A stretch of 64,000 nt of DNA from Acorus gramineus. Taxonomy: Eukaryota; Streptophyta; Magnoliopsida; Acorales; Acoraceae. Under the pieces are notes generated by a model that was given only the letters and a program-made list of their open reading frames with translations, was not told the DNA's origin and did no database searches. The translations under genes and the position numbers were made by a program. The stretch spans positions 5,236,484-5,300,483 of the forward strand of contig CM060847.1 in NCBI GenBank assembly GCA_030737835.1. The letters are read 5' to 3'. Below are positions 10,622-20,608 of the stretch, in pieces. Position 1 is the stretch's first letter; each line of letters starts with the position of its first letter.

Positions 10622-10778
10622 TGTCTGGGTCTTAGAATTTCCTAAGTGTTGGACTAGGGTTTCCGGTCTTGATTTCTAATAAAGTTTTCTATTAGATGTC
10701 CAAATGTGGTTATTTCTAAATATTACTTGAAGTATTTTCGTCGTTGTGGACGGTCAAAATCAGGGTATCTACACCCTC

Positions 10779-11530
10779 AAGCAATAATAACTGACCAATG
10801 CAGATCCATCAGGGGAGCTGTTGAAAAATTATTTCCTCAGGTAAGACATCGTCTTTGTCTCTGGCATATCTTGAAGAAAGTTCCTGAAAAATTGGGCACG
10901 GTATGTATATTATTATCATCAATTCATCAACTTATAATGCTTCTAGAACTTTTGTAAATTATTCATCCTACAGCATACACATGTTTCACATTGAGTGTAA
11001 CCATTATAAAGCGTACATTGCTTTAATATAGCGTACATGCTTATGAAAGAGCACATACGTTTCTATTATAGCACATACTCTTTTAAAAAAGTACATACTT
11101 GATTTTATTAGTGTATACCGTTTTATCACAGTATATACTATAAGAATTTCAATTTTTGAATCTAGGTGAATGATTACAAGTCTTTCAAAGATTAACTTAT
11201 GAATGTAGTTTATGATTGCCTCACTGTGAATGAATTCGAAGAGAGATGGATAAAGTGATGGATGATATGGTCTTCAGAAAAATACATGGTTGTCTTCTTT
11301 GTATGAAGATCGGGAACAATGGGTACCAGTTTATGTTAAAGATACCTTTTGGGCGGGGATGTCCCCCACACACCGTAGTGAGAGCATGAATGCATACTTT
11401 GATGACTATGTCTCTTCAAAAACAAGTTTGAGTCAATTTGTTCAACAATATGAAAATGATTTAAAGAATAAGCATGAGAAGGAGGTCTGAGAGGACATTG
11501 CGTGCTTCCATAAATCAAATTTGTCCATCA
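10779..11530 (+). pseudogene. FAR1-related gene, 3' part beyond the LTR insertion
   Basis: The host frame resumes with QAIITDQCRSIRGAVEKLF and HRLCLWHILKKVPEKLG, matching the second catalytic-Asp region (TDQ) and the CLWH motif of FRS/MULE proteins. A plausible donor (CACG|GTATGT, ~10900) and acceptor (AATCTAG, ~11167) flank a 270-base intron. Homology then continues as VYDCLTVNEFEERW, SSLYEDREQWVPVYVKD, FWAGMSPTHRSESMNAYFD and FVQQYENDLKNKHEKE, but with an in-frame TAA near 11190, frame changes around 11258, and TGA after KHEKEV. The retained intron shows this is not a processed copy. The SWIM zinc-finger region expected next is missing or unrecognisable. Confidence 0.8.
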
Positions 11531-12771
11531 AAAAAGTGAACAATAAAAAAATACTAAATGTCTCAGGTACAGAAATCAATAACAAAATCCAAAAAAATGC
11601 GTGAATAGAAGGGCAGATGAACTGTGAATATTCAGTTTAATTAAACATGAATGAAAATACAATATACCAAAAATATTATACAATTTGTTAATAATGTAGA
11701 AAACCCGCGATAAATGATGCTTTTGCCATTCCAATATTATGAAACTATATCCGGAGAAGTAAAATCGTCATTTACAGATGATTTTTTTACATTTTTAACA
11801 TATTGTAGGGGGTTTTAATATACTATATTTCAGTTAAGGATAATCAAACAGAATATTCACAAAATAATCTTAATCACTCAATAAAAATTTAACTCAAAAG
11901 ACTATTTAGATTTATACAGTTGTTTTAAAAATGTTATATGAATTTTAGGAAAAGTCAAGAGTCATATAAATTTCAGACAGTTTATCGGGGATCATATGAA
12001 AAAATATTTTCCACCGACAGTGCGAACTCATCTTTCTTAATTTAGATACACGGTTGTAGTACTATAGCACGTGGGCGATGGGATTGATTTGACCCTTCAA
12101 TCGTCATCATGTCGCTCACAGTCTATTTTACAATGAATTACTTAAATGCCCCTTAACCAACACCCCTAATTTTTTTTTCTCTATTTTTTTTTATTTTTCT
12201 TTACCCAACAATGTTGTTTTTTTTTATCCATGAATTTTCATAATACCTGAATTACCCCTTAACGACATAATTATAAAAATATAGAAATATAATGTAATAC
12301 ATACAGAAATTAAATAGATTACAAATATTTAATAGTTATTTATAAAGAGCATGAATTGGAACTTAAAACATATAAGTATCAAGAATTGTATTAGTATTTC
12401 TTGATCCATGTTACCCAGTCAATCACATATTTTTTATAAGTTCTAACGAACATGAGGTAACAATTGTACGACACGAAGCACTACTCTAAGTCAAAAACCA
12501 CCGAGTACCAATGTAAATCATTATTGAGGACAAGAATGTACTTATCCATTTCACCAATGATTTTATCTTTGCAATCGCGCAGGTAGTGGGTTATTAAAAC
12601 CAGTCAATCATCCTCCATAACTTGCATGAATAGGCGCTGAAAAGACTAGTTTACATATACAATGAATGATATATCTATAAAATAGATACCAAGTTTATGT
12701 AACTAGTTGAACATATTATGTAACTTCTCCTAATGTCGTAAATTGAAAAAATAAGGTGGGGGTAGTTTAAG
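11531..12771. other. AT-rich gene-free DNA
   Basis: No coding frame or structured RNA recognised. The first part may be decayed 3' sequence of the FRS-like gene. Confidence 0.4.
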
Positions 12772-12781
12772 TATCAAAGTA

Positions 12782-12987
12782 GTCGCCAGTGGTCATAGTA
12801 CAACGGTTCAGGGCTTAGCGGTGTTATAGGTCTTGGGTTCGAGTCTTAGCACTGACTTACCCACCTGTTTGTTGACGATTATTTGAAAGAATTTTTCGTG
12901 AGACCGGGGCAAATAGGCTAAGGTAGCTTTCCCAGCTCGACCGTAAGGTCAGCCATGAAGGTCCCTCCGATATAAAAAAAATATATA
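12782..12987 (+). mobile_element. tRNA-derived SINE, apparently full length
   Basis: Body of ~206 bp flanked by perfect 10-bp direct repeats TATCAAAGTA (12772-12781 and 12988-12997), the signature of target-primed insertion. It has an A-box-like TGGTCATAGTAC near the start and a good B box GGTTCGAGTC at ~12837-12846, the internal RNA polymerase III promoter. The 3' part (GAGACCGGGGCAAATAGG, ACCGTAAGGTCAG, TCCCTCCGATAT) matches the end of another copy at 54955-55045. The tail is A-rich (TATAAAAAAAATATAT). Of the AU-SINE style as I remember that family; the assignment is inference. Confidence 0.85.
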
Positions 12988-13349
12988 TATCAAAGTATGA
13001 TGTGATATTGATCAGAGATAAAAAAAAAATTTGAACAAATTGTAGGGGTAGAAAAAAAAAGTCCAGGGAAAAAAAAAAAAAGGGACTGTTCGTCTAAGGA
13101 TATTTGAACAATTCACCGTTTCTTTTATTAACATTGGTACCACCCTTTCTTTTATTAACATTGGTACACCTAATCCGTTGAAACAGTCTAATCCAACAAT
13201 ATCTAATTATTGTTGTTTTCATGAGATCTATATTTTTTATTTAAGAAAATGATGGGCTACCTGCTTAATTATATGGGAGAGTACAAAAGAGTGGTAGAGC
13301 GTACTATTAAAAGTCAACAAGATTAAAGGCCGGTTTAGTTTCACAATTA

Positions 13350-13582
13350 AGGGAACGTTTGGTTGCACGATTGTACAGTTTTTATAATTGCAGGAAACTG
13401 ATTATGCAATCATGCAACCAAACAATTTTGTAATCGTAACTTCCTGCAAACATATTTCAGATAAATAGTGTTCAAAAGCTGCGATTTGAAAAAATTAGGG
13501 GGAGATAGCTTTCTATAGAATCAGTTTTAAATCCAGTAATTACAAAAAATCAATTTTACAATCGCATTATCAAACGTTACCT
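13350..13582 (+). mobile_element. MITE family 2, copy A (~233 bp)
   Basis: Inverted ends AGGGAACGTTTGG and CAAACGTTACCT. The interior (GTTGCACGATTGT, GCAATCATGCAACC, GATAAATAGTGTT, CAATTTTACAATCGC) reappears in reverse orientation at 63739-63967. No protein-coding capacity. The superfamily (hAT- or PIF-like) is undecided because the target duplication is not clear. Confidence 0.75.
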
Positions 13583-14955
13583 AAGTGGTCTATCATAATC
13601 ATGGATCCAAACAAGGATGTGACATTTGTTTTTTTAAAAAAAATTGAATGTTATAGGGTAATTTTTTACATGTTTGAAAAGTTATTAAAACACCGCTTCT
13701 TTACCACCTTCTATTTCTTTGAACGCCAAGTCTCATACCGCACACCAAACGGGACAATTGATTACAAAATTATAGTTTACCTTTATCTGCACAACAAACT
13801 CCCCATTGTCCATACAATAAATATTTCATGAGATGTTTAATTATTTTTTATAATATTTCATGTTTAATATCTAATTGGTCTATACATTTATAAAAATACA
13901 TAGAAATTTTAATATTTAAAAAAGAAAAAGAAAACCTACATGGATTTTGCGTTGATACACTCAATTATCTATAGTTCAAAAGCAGTCTCCCAACCACCTA
14001 TATATTACATTATTGTAGTATATATTACACTATTACACCATATAAAAATTATTTTTTTAAAAAAATATTAATGTATTTCAATATAAATATTATTTTTTTT
14101 TATAACAACATATATTTTAATAGATAAATATATTATTTAAAATAAAAAAAAAGTTATGAAGGCTCTGGGCAAAACTGCACACATGATTGACATGTCATTT
14201 TCCTTTGTACATACAAATTATAATGACCCAGTGGGGGGTCTTTATTATGATGACGTCGCTCATGTAATGAATGATAATTTGATTCAAACAAGTAGTACTG
14301 GCCCGCTGGGTGGTTCTTCCGATCAACCATTATTTAATAAATTTTCTCAAACTAATCACAGATTTTAAAATTAATACTGGTTCTTGTCTATCAAATTAAT
14401 CTTTTAAATTGGTAATTAGTTTGGTAAATAATTATTAAATCTTGATTAATTAGATAAAAAAAGGCCCACTAGGGGTCTTGTCAACCAAATTAATGATGTA
14501 GATGAAATGATTCCTAATAATCTATTCAACTTAATTAGTTTGGCAAGTCAAATGCAAATAGAGTTTTATAATTTTATTTTTTAAGTTTTGCAACAATTTT
14601 TTTTATAGTTTTTATTTGGTATGAGATTAACGGACGAAAAAAAAAATAGAAATTTGATAATTATTCTTAGATAAGATAACAAATTTGAAAGTTTAACTAT
14701 AATACTAAATTAAAAAATCATATTAATATTTTATAAAAAATATTTGATTTAATACTATAAATAAAACATCACATCTGGCTATATAATCTCTCACTCGCTA
14801 AGTTACGTTGATATTATCCAATGCTAGTTAAATGCACGCACAATTGCATATGCTTGGAAGTCATTCGAAGTCAAATGAATAAAACTAAATGATTCTACAA
14901 TTTTATCGCACTCCCAAATTGAGGTATGCAAATTGAAATACATTTATTTAAAACA
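13583..14955. other. AT-rich DNA with one weak open frame
   Basis: Long poly-A/T stretches. The 70-codon frame at 14156-14368 has no recognisable domain and was not accepted as a gene. The words CCCAGTGGGGGGTC (~14228) and CCCACTAGGGGTC (~14465) suggest part of an unidentified repeat. Confidence 0.35.
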
Positions 14956-14959
14956 AAAA

Positions 14960-15985
14960 AAAATTTCTAAAACTTTGAAATTTATCACACAAATAATTCT
15001 CCTATAATCTCGAGAATACCTAAATAATCACCATTGTAGTAACAAGAAGTGCCACATGAACAACTCTGGGTGATGGGTTCCCCTAGTGGATTTAACATAA
15101 CAAGCATTATCAATGTCTAACTTGAGCTGAACACTCTCCTGGACCACCTAATAGACAACACGTCATGGAATTTTTCTAATAGACCACCTACTAGACAACA
15201 CTCTCCTGGACCACCTAATAGACAACAAAAAAAATTTTCTAAAACTTTGAAATTTATCACACAAATAATTCTCCTATAACCTCGAGAATACCTAAATAAT
15301 CACCATTGTACTAACAAGAAGTGCCACATGAACAACTCTGGGTGATGGGTTCCCCAAGTGGATTTAACATAACAAGCATTATCAAAGTCTAACTTGAGCT
15401 GAACACTCTCCTGGACCACCTAATAGACAACACGTCATGAAATTTTTCTAATAGACCACCTAATAGACAACACTCTCCTGGACCACCTAATAGACAACAA
15501 AAAATTTTTTCTAAAACTTTGAAATTTATCACACAAATAATTCTCCTATAACCTCGAGAATACCTAAATAATCACCATTGTACTAACAAGAAAAGCCACA
15601 TGAACAACTCTGGGTGATGGGTTCCCCTAGTGGATTTAACATAACAAGCATTATCAAAGTCTAACTTGAGCTGAACACTCTCCTGGACCACCTAATAGAC
15701 AACACGTCATGAAATTTTTCTAATAGACCACCTAATAGACAACACTCTCCTGGACCACCTAATAGACAACAAAAAAATTTTTCTAAAACTTTGAAATTTA
15801 TCACACAAATAATTCTCCTATAACCTCGAGAATACCTAAATAATCACCATTGTAGTAACAAGAAGTGCCACATGAACAACTCTGGGTGATGGGTTCCCCT
15901 AGTGGATTTAACATAACAAGCATTATCAAAGTCTAACTTGAGCTGAACACTCTCCTAGACCACCTAATAGACAACACGTCATGAC
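14960..15985 (+). repeat. Tandem array, 272-bp period, about 3.8 copies
   Basis: The word TTCTAAAACTTTGAAATT recurs at 14965, 15237, 15509 and 15781, each exactly 272 bases apart. The units are nearly identical, including ACAACTCTGGGTGATGGG and AACTTGAGCTGAACACTC. Inside each unit, CTCCTGGACCACCTAATAG is itself repeated, giving a higher-order structure. The last copy stops near 15985. No ORF spans a unit. The unit length is in the range of short satellites, but four copies are too few to call it one. Confidence 0.95.
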
Positions 15986-17039
15986 AGGATGTACCTGCGT
16001 TATAATAATATTATGGACAACACGTAATAATTTGAACACTATTATAAACCGCCTAGAAATGGAGTAGTTATTTTTACATTCATAGAAACGGTAATACGAA
16101 TAGATCTAAAATCCAGAAATAAAAAATAGAATAAATTTTAAATTCAAAAGTAAGTTTTCATCACGAACTTTATAGGTTCAATTGAGTTTAATTTCATATA
16201 TAATTTTAGTATTTATTAAATGAGACTAAGATATTTAATTTATAATTTTGAGTATCTTAATGGTTTAAAAAGTCATTGGATAAAATTTTATAAAATTTGA
16301 AGTTTGAGAAGTTATGTTTTGAAGCTATTTGAAAATTAGCATGTTGTAAGAGATCTGGTTATAAAATTAAAAATCTGGATCAGGGACCTGTTAGAATCTA
16401 GGGCCGATTTGCAAATAGCCCTTTAGAAAATGACAAAGTGGCCGAATTTTTTTTGTCCTCTTTGTAAATCTTTATGAGAGTGTTTAGAATATATGGTACT
16501 ACCCAATATATTTAATACTCCTGAGTCCTCCAAGAAGATTGTTGGTGCAGGTTTTAAACATTGGAAATCATTCTGTATGTGTTTGTTTTGATTCGCACAT
16601 ATTAGGGGGGTCGGCAAATGTTGGGCCAGAAAGACTCTTCTATCAGGATAATTTTACAAAACTCTATTGCCCTGTTTGGGTACAGTCATATAGGTGGAAT
16701 AACATGGAATTAGGCGGTATAAGCCTTTTTTTACTGTTTGGTTGGATAGAATTAGTGGGAATTCGGATGCATGAATAAAAGGGTATAATCTGGTATTGGG
16801 ATTCCACAATCCCCCATGGAATTGCTAATTCTCATCAGAAGTATAAGTGGGTCCTACATGTCAATCAAACATTCTGCGCTGCCCCTGCTACAGTGTCTCA
16901 TCTATTCAAACAGAAACTTATCTATTCTCATGTATCCCCCGCTACAGTTTTTTATATATTAAAAAAATGTTTGTAGAAATAAATATTAGATGATGGAGAG
17001 GCGAGTGATTTTTATAATTCTAAATTAAAAAAAAAAATA
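15986..17039. other. Intergenic DNA with probable MITE remnant
   Basis: AT-rich. At ~16668-16960 the phrases CCCTGTTTGGGTACAG, GGATAGAATTAGTGGGAATT and CCTACATGTCAATCAAAC resemble the decayed ends and interior of a 'CTGTTTGG' MITE such as those near 45000 and 56870. No gene recognised. Confidence 0.35.
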
Positions 17040-17047
17040 AACAAACC

Positions 17048-17829
17048 CAGAGGCGGATCCAAGACATGATTCTAGAATGGGATGGGCTAAGTTTTATTCT
17101 TATATTTTAAAAAATAAGTGTTTTTAAATTTTTATTAAACTAAATAAACTAATGTTTAAAATAGATGAAAAATTCATTCAATGTAAAATCAAAATGGCAA
17201 TGATATATACAAAAAATATAATAAACTATTATTTGAGTTTATTTTATTTTATTTTGTGTAGAGACCAACCGTCCTAATTAATTCCCAACTATATAACTAG
17301 ATTCAACATGTACGGCCCCTTAAGTCTTTTATAATGAAATGTTATTTGAATTCGTTGAGTATATATGATGTTTACATCATTATTTTCAGTAAATTCTCTT
17401 TTTATAATTTATGCTAATATTTGAAATTGTTAGAATTTATCTATATATTCAAAGATATAAATTGTTGGGATAAAGTGTGTTGAGATTTGATTTATGAAAG
17501 AGAGTTGATTTATTAATTAAAATGAGATTTAGTTTTTTTTTATTATTTGTTTACAGCAAAACAACATATCATCAATCATAAATTATTTAAGGTCATCACT
17601 AAGATTTATGGTAATCTATTTAAATTCATTCTATTATACATGACATGTGAGTTATATTTTATGTTTTATTTTTACATTAAATCAGATTAATTAATATACT
17701 AGATTTAAGGTTTTTATGAATAAAATAAAATCATATTTATTATAAAATGCAACATATATATAATTAAAAAAAAATTAAAAGTTGGTCTGGGCTATAGTTC
17801 GGCCCAGCCAACTAATATATCCGCCCCTG
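17048..17829 (+). mobile_element. Non-autonomous hAT element, 782 bp, with 8-bp target duplication
   Basis: Terminal inverted repeats CAGAGGCGGATCCA (left) and CAGGGGCGGATATA (right end in reverse). Flanking 8-mers AACAAACC (17040-17047) and AACAAATC (17830-17837) differ at one base. TIRs of the CAGGGGCGG kind with 8-bp duplications are typical of hAT transposons. The interior is AT-rich and encodes no transposase. Confidence 0.85.
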
Positions 17830-17844
17830 AACAAATCTACCAAG

Positions 17845-18015
17845 TAGGCCTGTCAACGGGTCGGGTCCAGACCCGAACCCGACCCGACCCGGACCCGATT
17901 ACACTTGTAATATACCTGACCCGAGTTGGACCCGACCCGGTGGACCCGAACAAACAAACGGGTCGAGTCCGGGTCCACCCCGCCCCGACCTGTTAGACCT
18001 GAGACCCGATTGTTT
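17845..18015 (+). repeat. GGGTCGGGTC-type dispersed repeat, copy 2
   Basis: Begins AGGCCTGTCAACGGGTCGGG and contains many CCCGACCC/GGGTCGGG words; same family as 2243-2400. It starts 7 bases after the hAT element's target duplication. Confidence 0.7.
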
Positions 18016-18572
18016 TATTAATATATGCTCATATATTACAAGACTATTAGTATTAGTTGACCCATAATTTTATGTCTTACTTAACTTATTTTTGTATTCA
18101 CAAATTCATAAATCATAATCATAACAAGCCCATAAATCATAAATCATAAACATAATCATAACATTTTTTTTGTTGTGTTAGTGTTGCAACTTGCAATAAC
18201 TTGATTGTTTAATATGTAGTAAACTTAGTAATGTATTGTCGTTGGTTTGTTTTGGACAATGAACTCATTAGCTTTTGGATTTGTATAATTAATTAGTTTG
18301 TTGCATGATTTATGTTTATTGTTTAGGTTAATATGTTAGTATTTATTGTTTTGAATGTTGTTTAAGTTAATATTGTTTTGAATGTTTGTATAATTAGTTA
18401 TGTTTATTGTTTCACAAATCATAAGAATGTGATCACCATAAAAAAATCGGCCAAGATTTACAACCCCCCATCTTTATTAATTATAAATCCAAAATTAATA
18501 TAAGCATGTTATTAAATAATTCAAATCCACTTAAGCATCCTCATCATCATCGTTCAAAAGAAGTGTATACCC

Positions 18573-18717
18573 GGCAAGGCTTGCCTGTGGGTCGGGTCTA
18601 GACCCGAACCCAATAAAATGCGTCAAATACCTGACTTGAAGGATCCGATACTCAATATGGACCTGACTATCAAAACAGGTCGGGCCCGATCCATATCAAC
18701 CCGACGCCTAATTCACA
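18573..18717 (+). repeat. GGGTCGGGTC-type dispersed repeat, copy 3
   Basis: GCCTGTGGGTCGGGTCTAGACCCGAACCC followed by AAAACAGGTCGGGCCCG; directly abuts the first copy of the GST-unit flank that begins near 18718. Confidence 0.65.
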
Positions 18718-20500
18718 TTGAGTCTCGTATGACCCTAGCCAAAATTGAAGAAGGCGGGGTTTGGTTCATGAAAAAAAAAAAAAAGTTTTGTGCAGGTGAA
18801 TGGCAGAATCCAATGTGACACAATCATGTTTAATTAAAAACATCCACATATGATTTACAATTATGGTTAAATAATTCAAGACATAATATTGATTGGTTAA
18901 CCTGTAAATCTGATAGTTATTCACAAGAGAAGGTTTAAAATTAAAAGCTACCTCATCCAGTGACTTTCCAAATCACTCTCTTGTGTTTGCATTGTCATGT
19001 GTATAATTTAATCATTTTTTTCATGTGGGGGAGTTGTTTGTTTGAAACTTGGTTTGATTCGCCCGGATCTCTTTAATCCCATTGTCTGATAACTGAAGAG
19101 ATTTGTGTTTATGTCAACTAGGGAATCATTTTTAATAAAATTATTCACACATTATCAGGGAATTAAAATAAAAAGAAAAAGGAGGCAAGACTCATTTTAC
19201 ACATTTTTATGACAGTTGTCATATATGGGTTGAAAAATAGACGTGGAGTAAGATGGAATGGATGAATAAACCTAAATGAAATAATTGTTTGTCTGCAAAG
19301 AATATGTGTATGGATACAGGAGAAAGATAAAAATAAATAAATATTGGTATTTCAGATCCCTTGAAATTGTATTATTCTATCTAATACATTCCATTGATAT
19401 AAGGTCCTATATGTTAAATAAATGTCATCATCACTCACATATTAAATCATTTTCTCATATTCTATAAATACTTATAAATATTTTTTTAATTTTTACCTAC
19501 AACTTATCCATTATAAATCAACTAACAAAAATTTTATTATCATGTTTTTCTTACATAAAACAACTAAAATCATAGTCGAACAAAAAATCTTATTCTTTAT
19601 CCATAGCAAAATAATTATGAGTATTATTAGACAGTTTTTTATTTAGCCCTAAATCGAATCACATATGTTTCATTAGTGTAATGCACTCACATTATTGAAG
19701 TATATGTTTCAATAAAAAAAATTTATATTTCTGATGTATGACAGATTTGGAAAGAAATCATTACAGAATATTTGATTTCAAATCTATCATCAACATAAAG
19801 TTTTATGAGATTTTATCATTTATTGACAAATCTCATTACTTAAAGTCATATTAATCACCTTTTATTGGTGAATCTGGAATTTAGGATTCTTAGGAGTTTA
19901 TATGTTATTTTATTAGATTTTAATAATTGTTATTGTGATTGTGTCTTTACTATTTTTAGTAGAATCATAATTCACATTATGAATATGTATTTAATGTTTG
20001 TGGCCTATATAATGAGTGCCACCATCTTTGTAAGGAACAACTTTTGATCAATTAATAAAATTATCTCCTTTTTAGGTTTTTTCTTCCTTGTGATTCAAGG
20101 ATTCATTGTGGATTCGAGGGGTTATGAGATCTCAACGCTTGTTGGATCTTTTTATCCGTTTTTCACTATGTTAATTTCCTATAAATGCATTCACGCAATT
20201 CATTAAAATCCACATCCAATCAGATCAGATATACTGTACAGCTTATTAATCTAATTACACTAATAATCACATTGTATTCAACTATAATTCGATTTATAGG
20301 TTATATAATTCAATTAACAAGTTATTATGCAGTTTGATACTAATAATATCCTGGTCTTCCTCACTGGGGGCATCGTGATCATCCAAGCGTGGTATTAATA
20401 TAATATTCAAACGCACATGCACCATAGTTGCCTGCCCCCCCACCACCCCTAGTCCACTAACAGAGTAATTTATGTAATTAATCGATGATACATGGGCATT

Positions 20501-20508
20501 TATAAAAG
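20501..20508 (+). promoter_or_regulatory. TATA box of GSTF copy 1
   Basis: TATAAAAG 108 bases before the ATG, within a block (AGAGGGCGGTGATGAGTCTCC) that is conserved at the same place before the second GST gene. Confidence 0.6.
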
Positions 20509-20608
20509 TTCTAGAGGGCGGTGATGAGTCTCCCCCACTAGTATAAGAAGATGACCACCGAGGGTTGTGTAGATTAAAAAAAACAGAGAGAGAGAGAGAG
20601 AGACGGCC

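Larger units (their letters stand above)
9516..10773 (-). mobile_element. Solo LTR (Gypsy-like), 1,258 bp, inserted in the FRS pseudogene
   Basis: Starts TGTCGGTATC and ends GGTATCTACA, so it has TG...CA ends, and is bracketed by the 5-bp direct duplication CCCTC (9511-9515 and 10774-10778). Deleting the element and one CCCTC rejoins the host frame exactly, as ...MGNRPP then QAIITDQ. Read on the minus strand it opens TGTAGATACCCTGATTTTGACC... in the style of plant Gypsy LTRs, and a TATA box (TATAAATA, 10252-10259) points the same way. No internal retroelement genes are present, as expected after LTR-LTR recombination. The TATA-upstream half carries several GGGCGGCTA hairpins, listed separately. 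Confidence 0.93.

Noticed and set aside
12782..12850. tRNA-like sequence with A and B boxes
   Set aside because: It has no complete cloverleaf, and the flanking duplication and tail show a SINE.
14156..14368. 70-codon open frame
   Set aside because: No recognisable motif, AT-rich surroundings, no promoter or splice context.
14960..15985. Regular repeats considered as a CRISPR-like array
   Set aside because: The unit is 272 bp with no short repeat/unique spacer pattern, and this is plant nuclear DNA.
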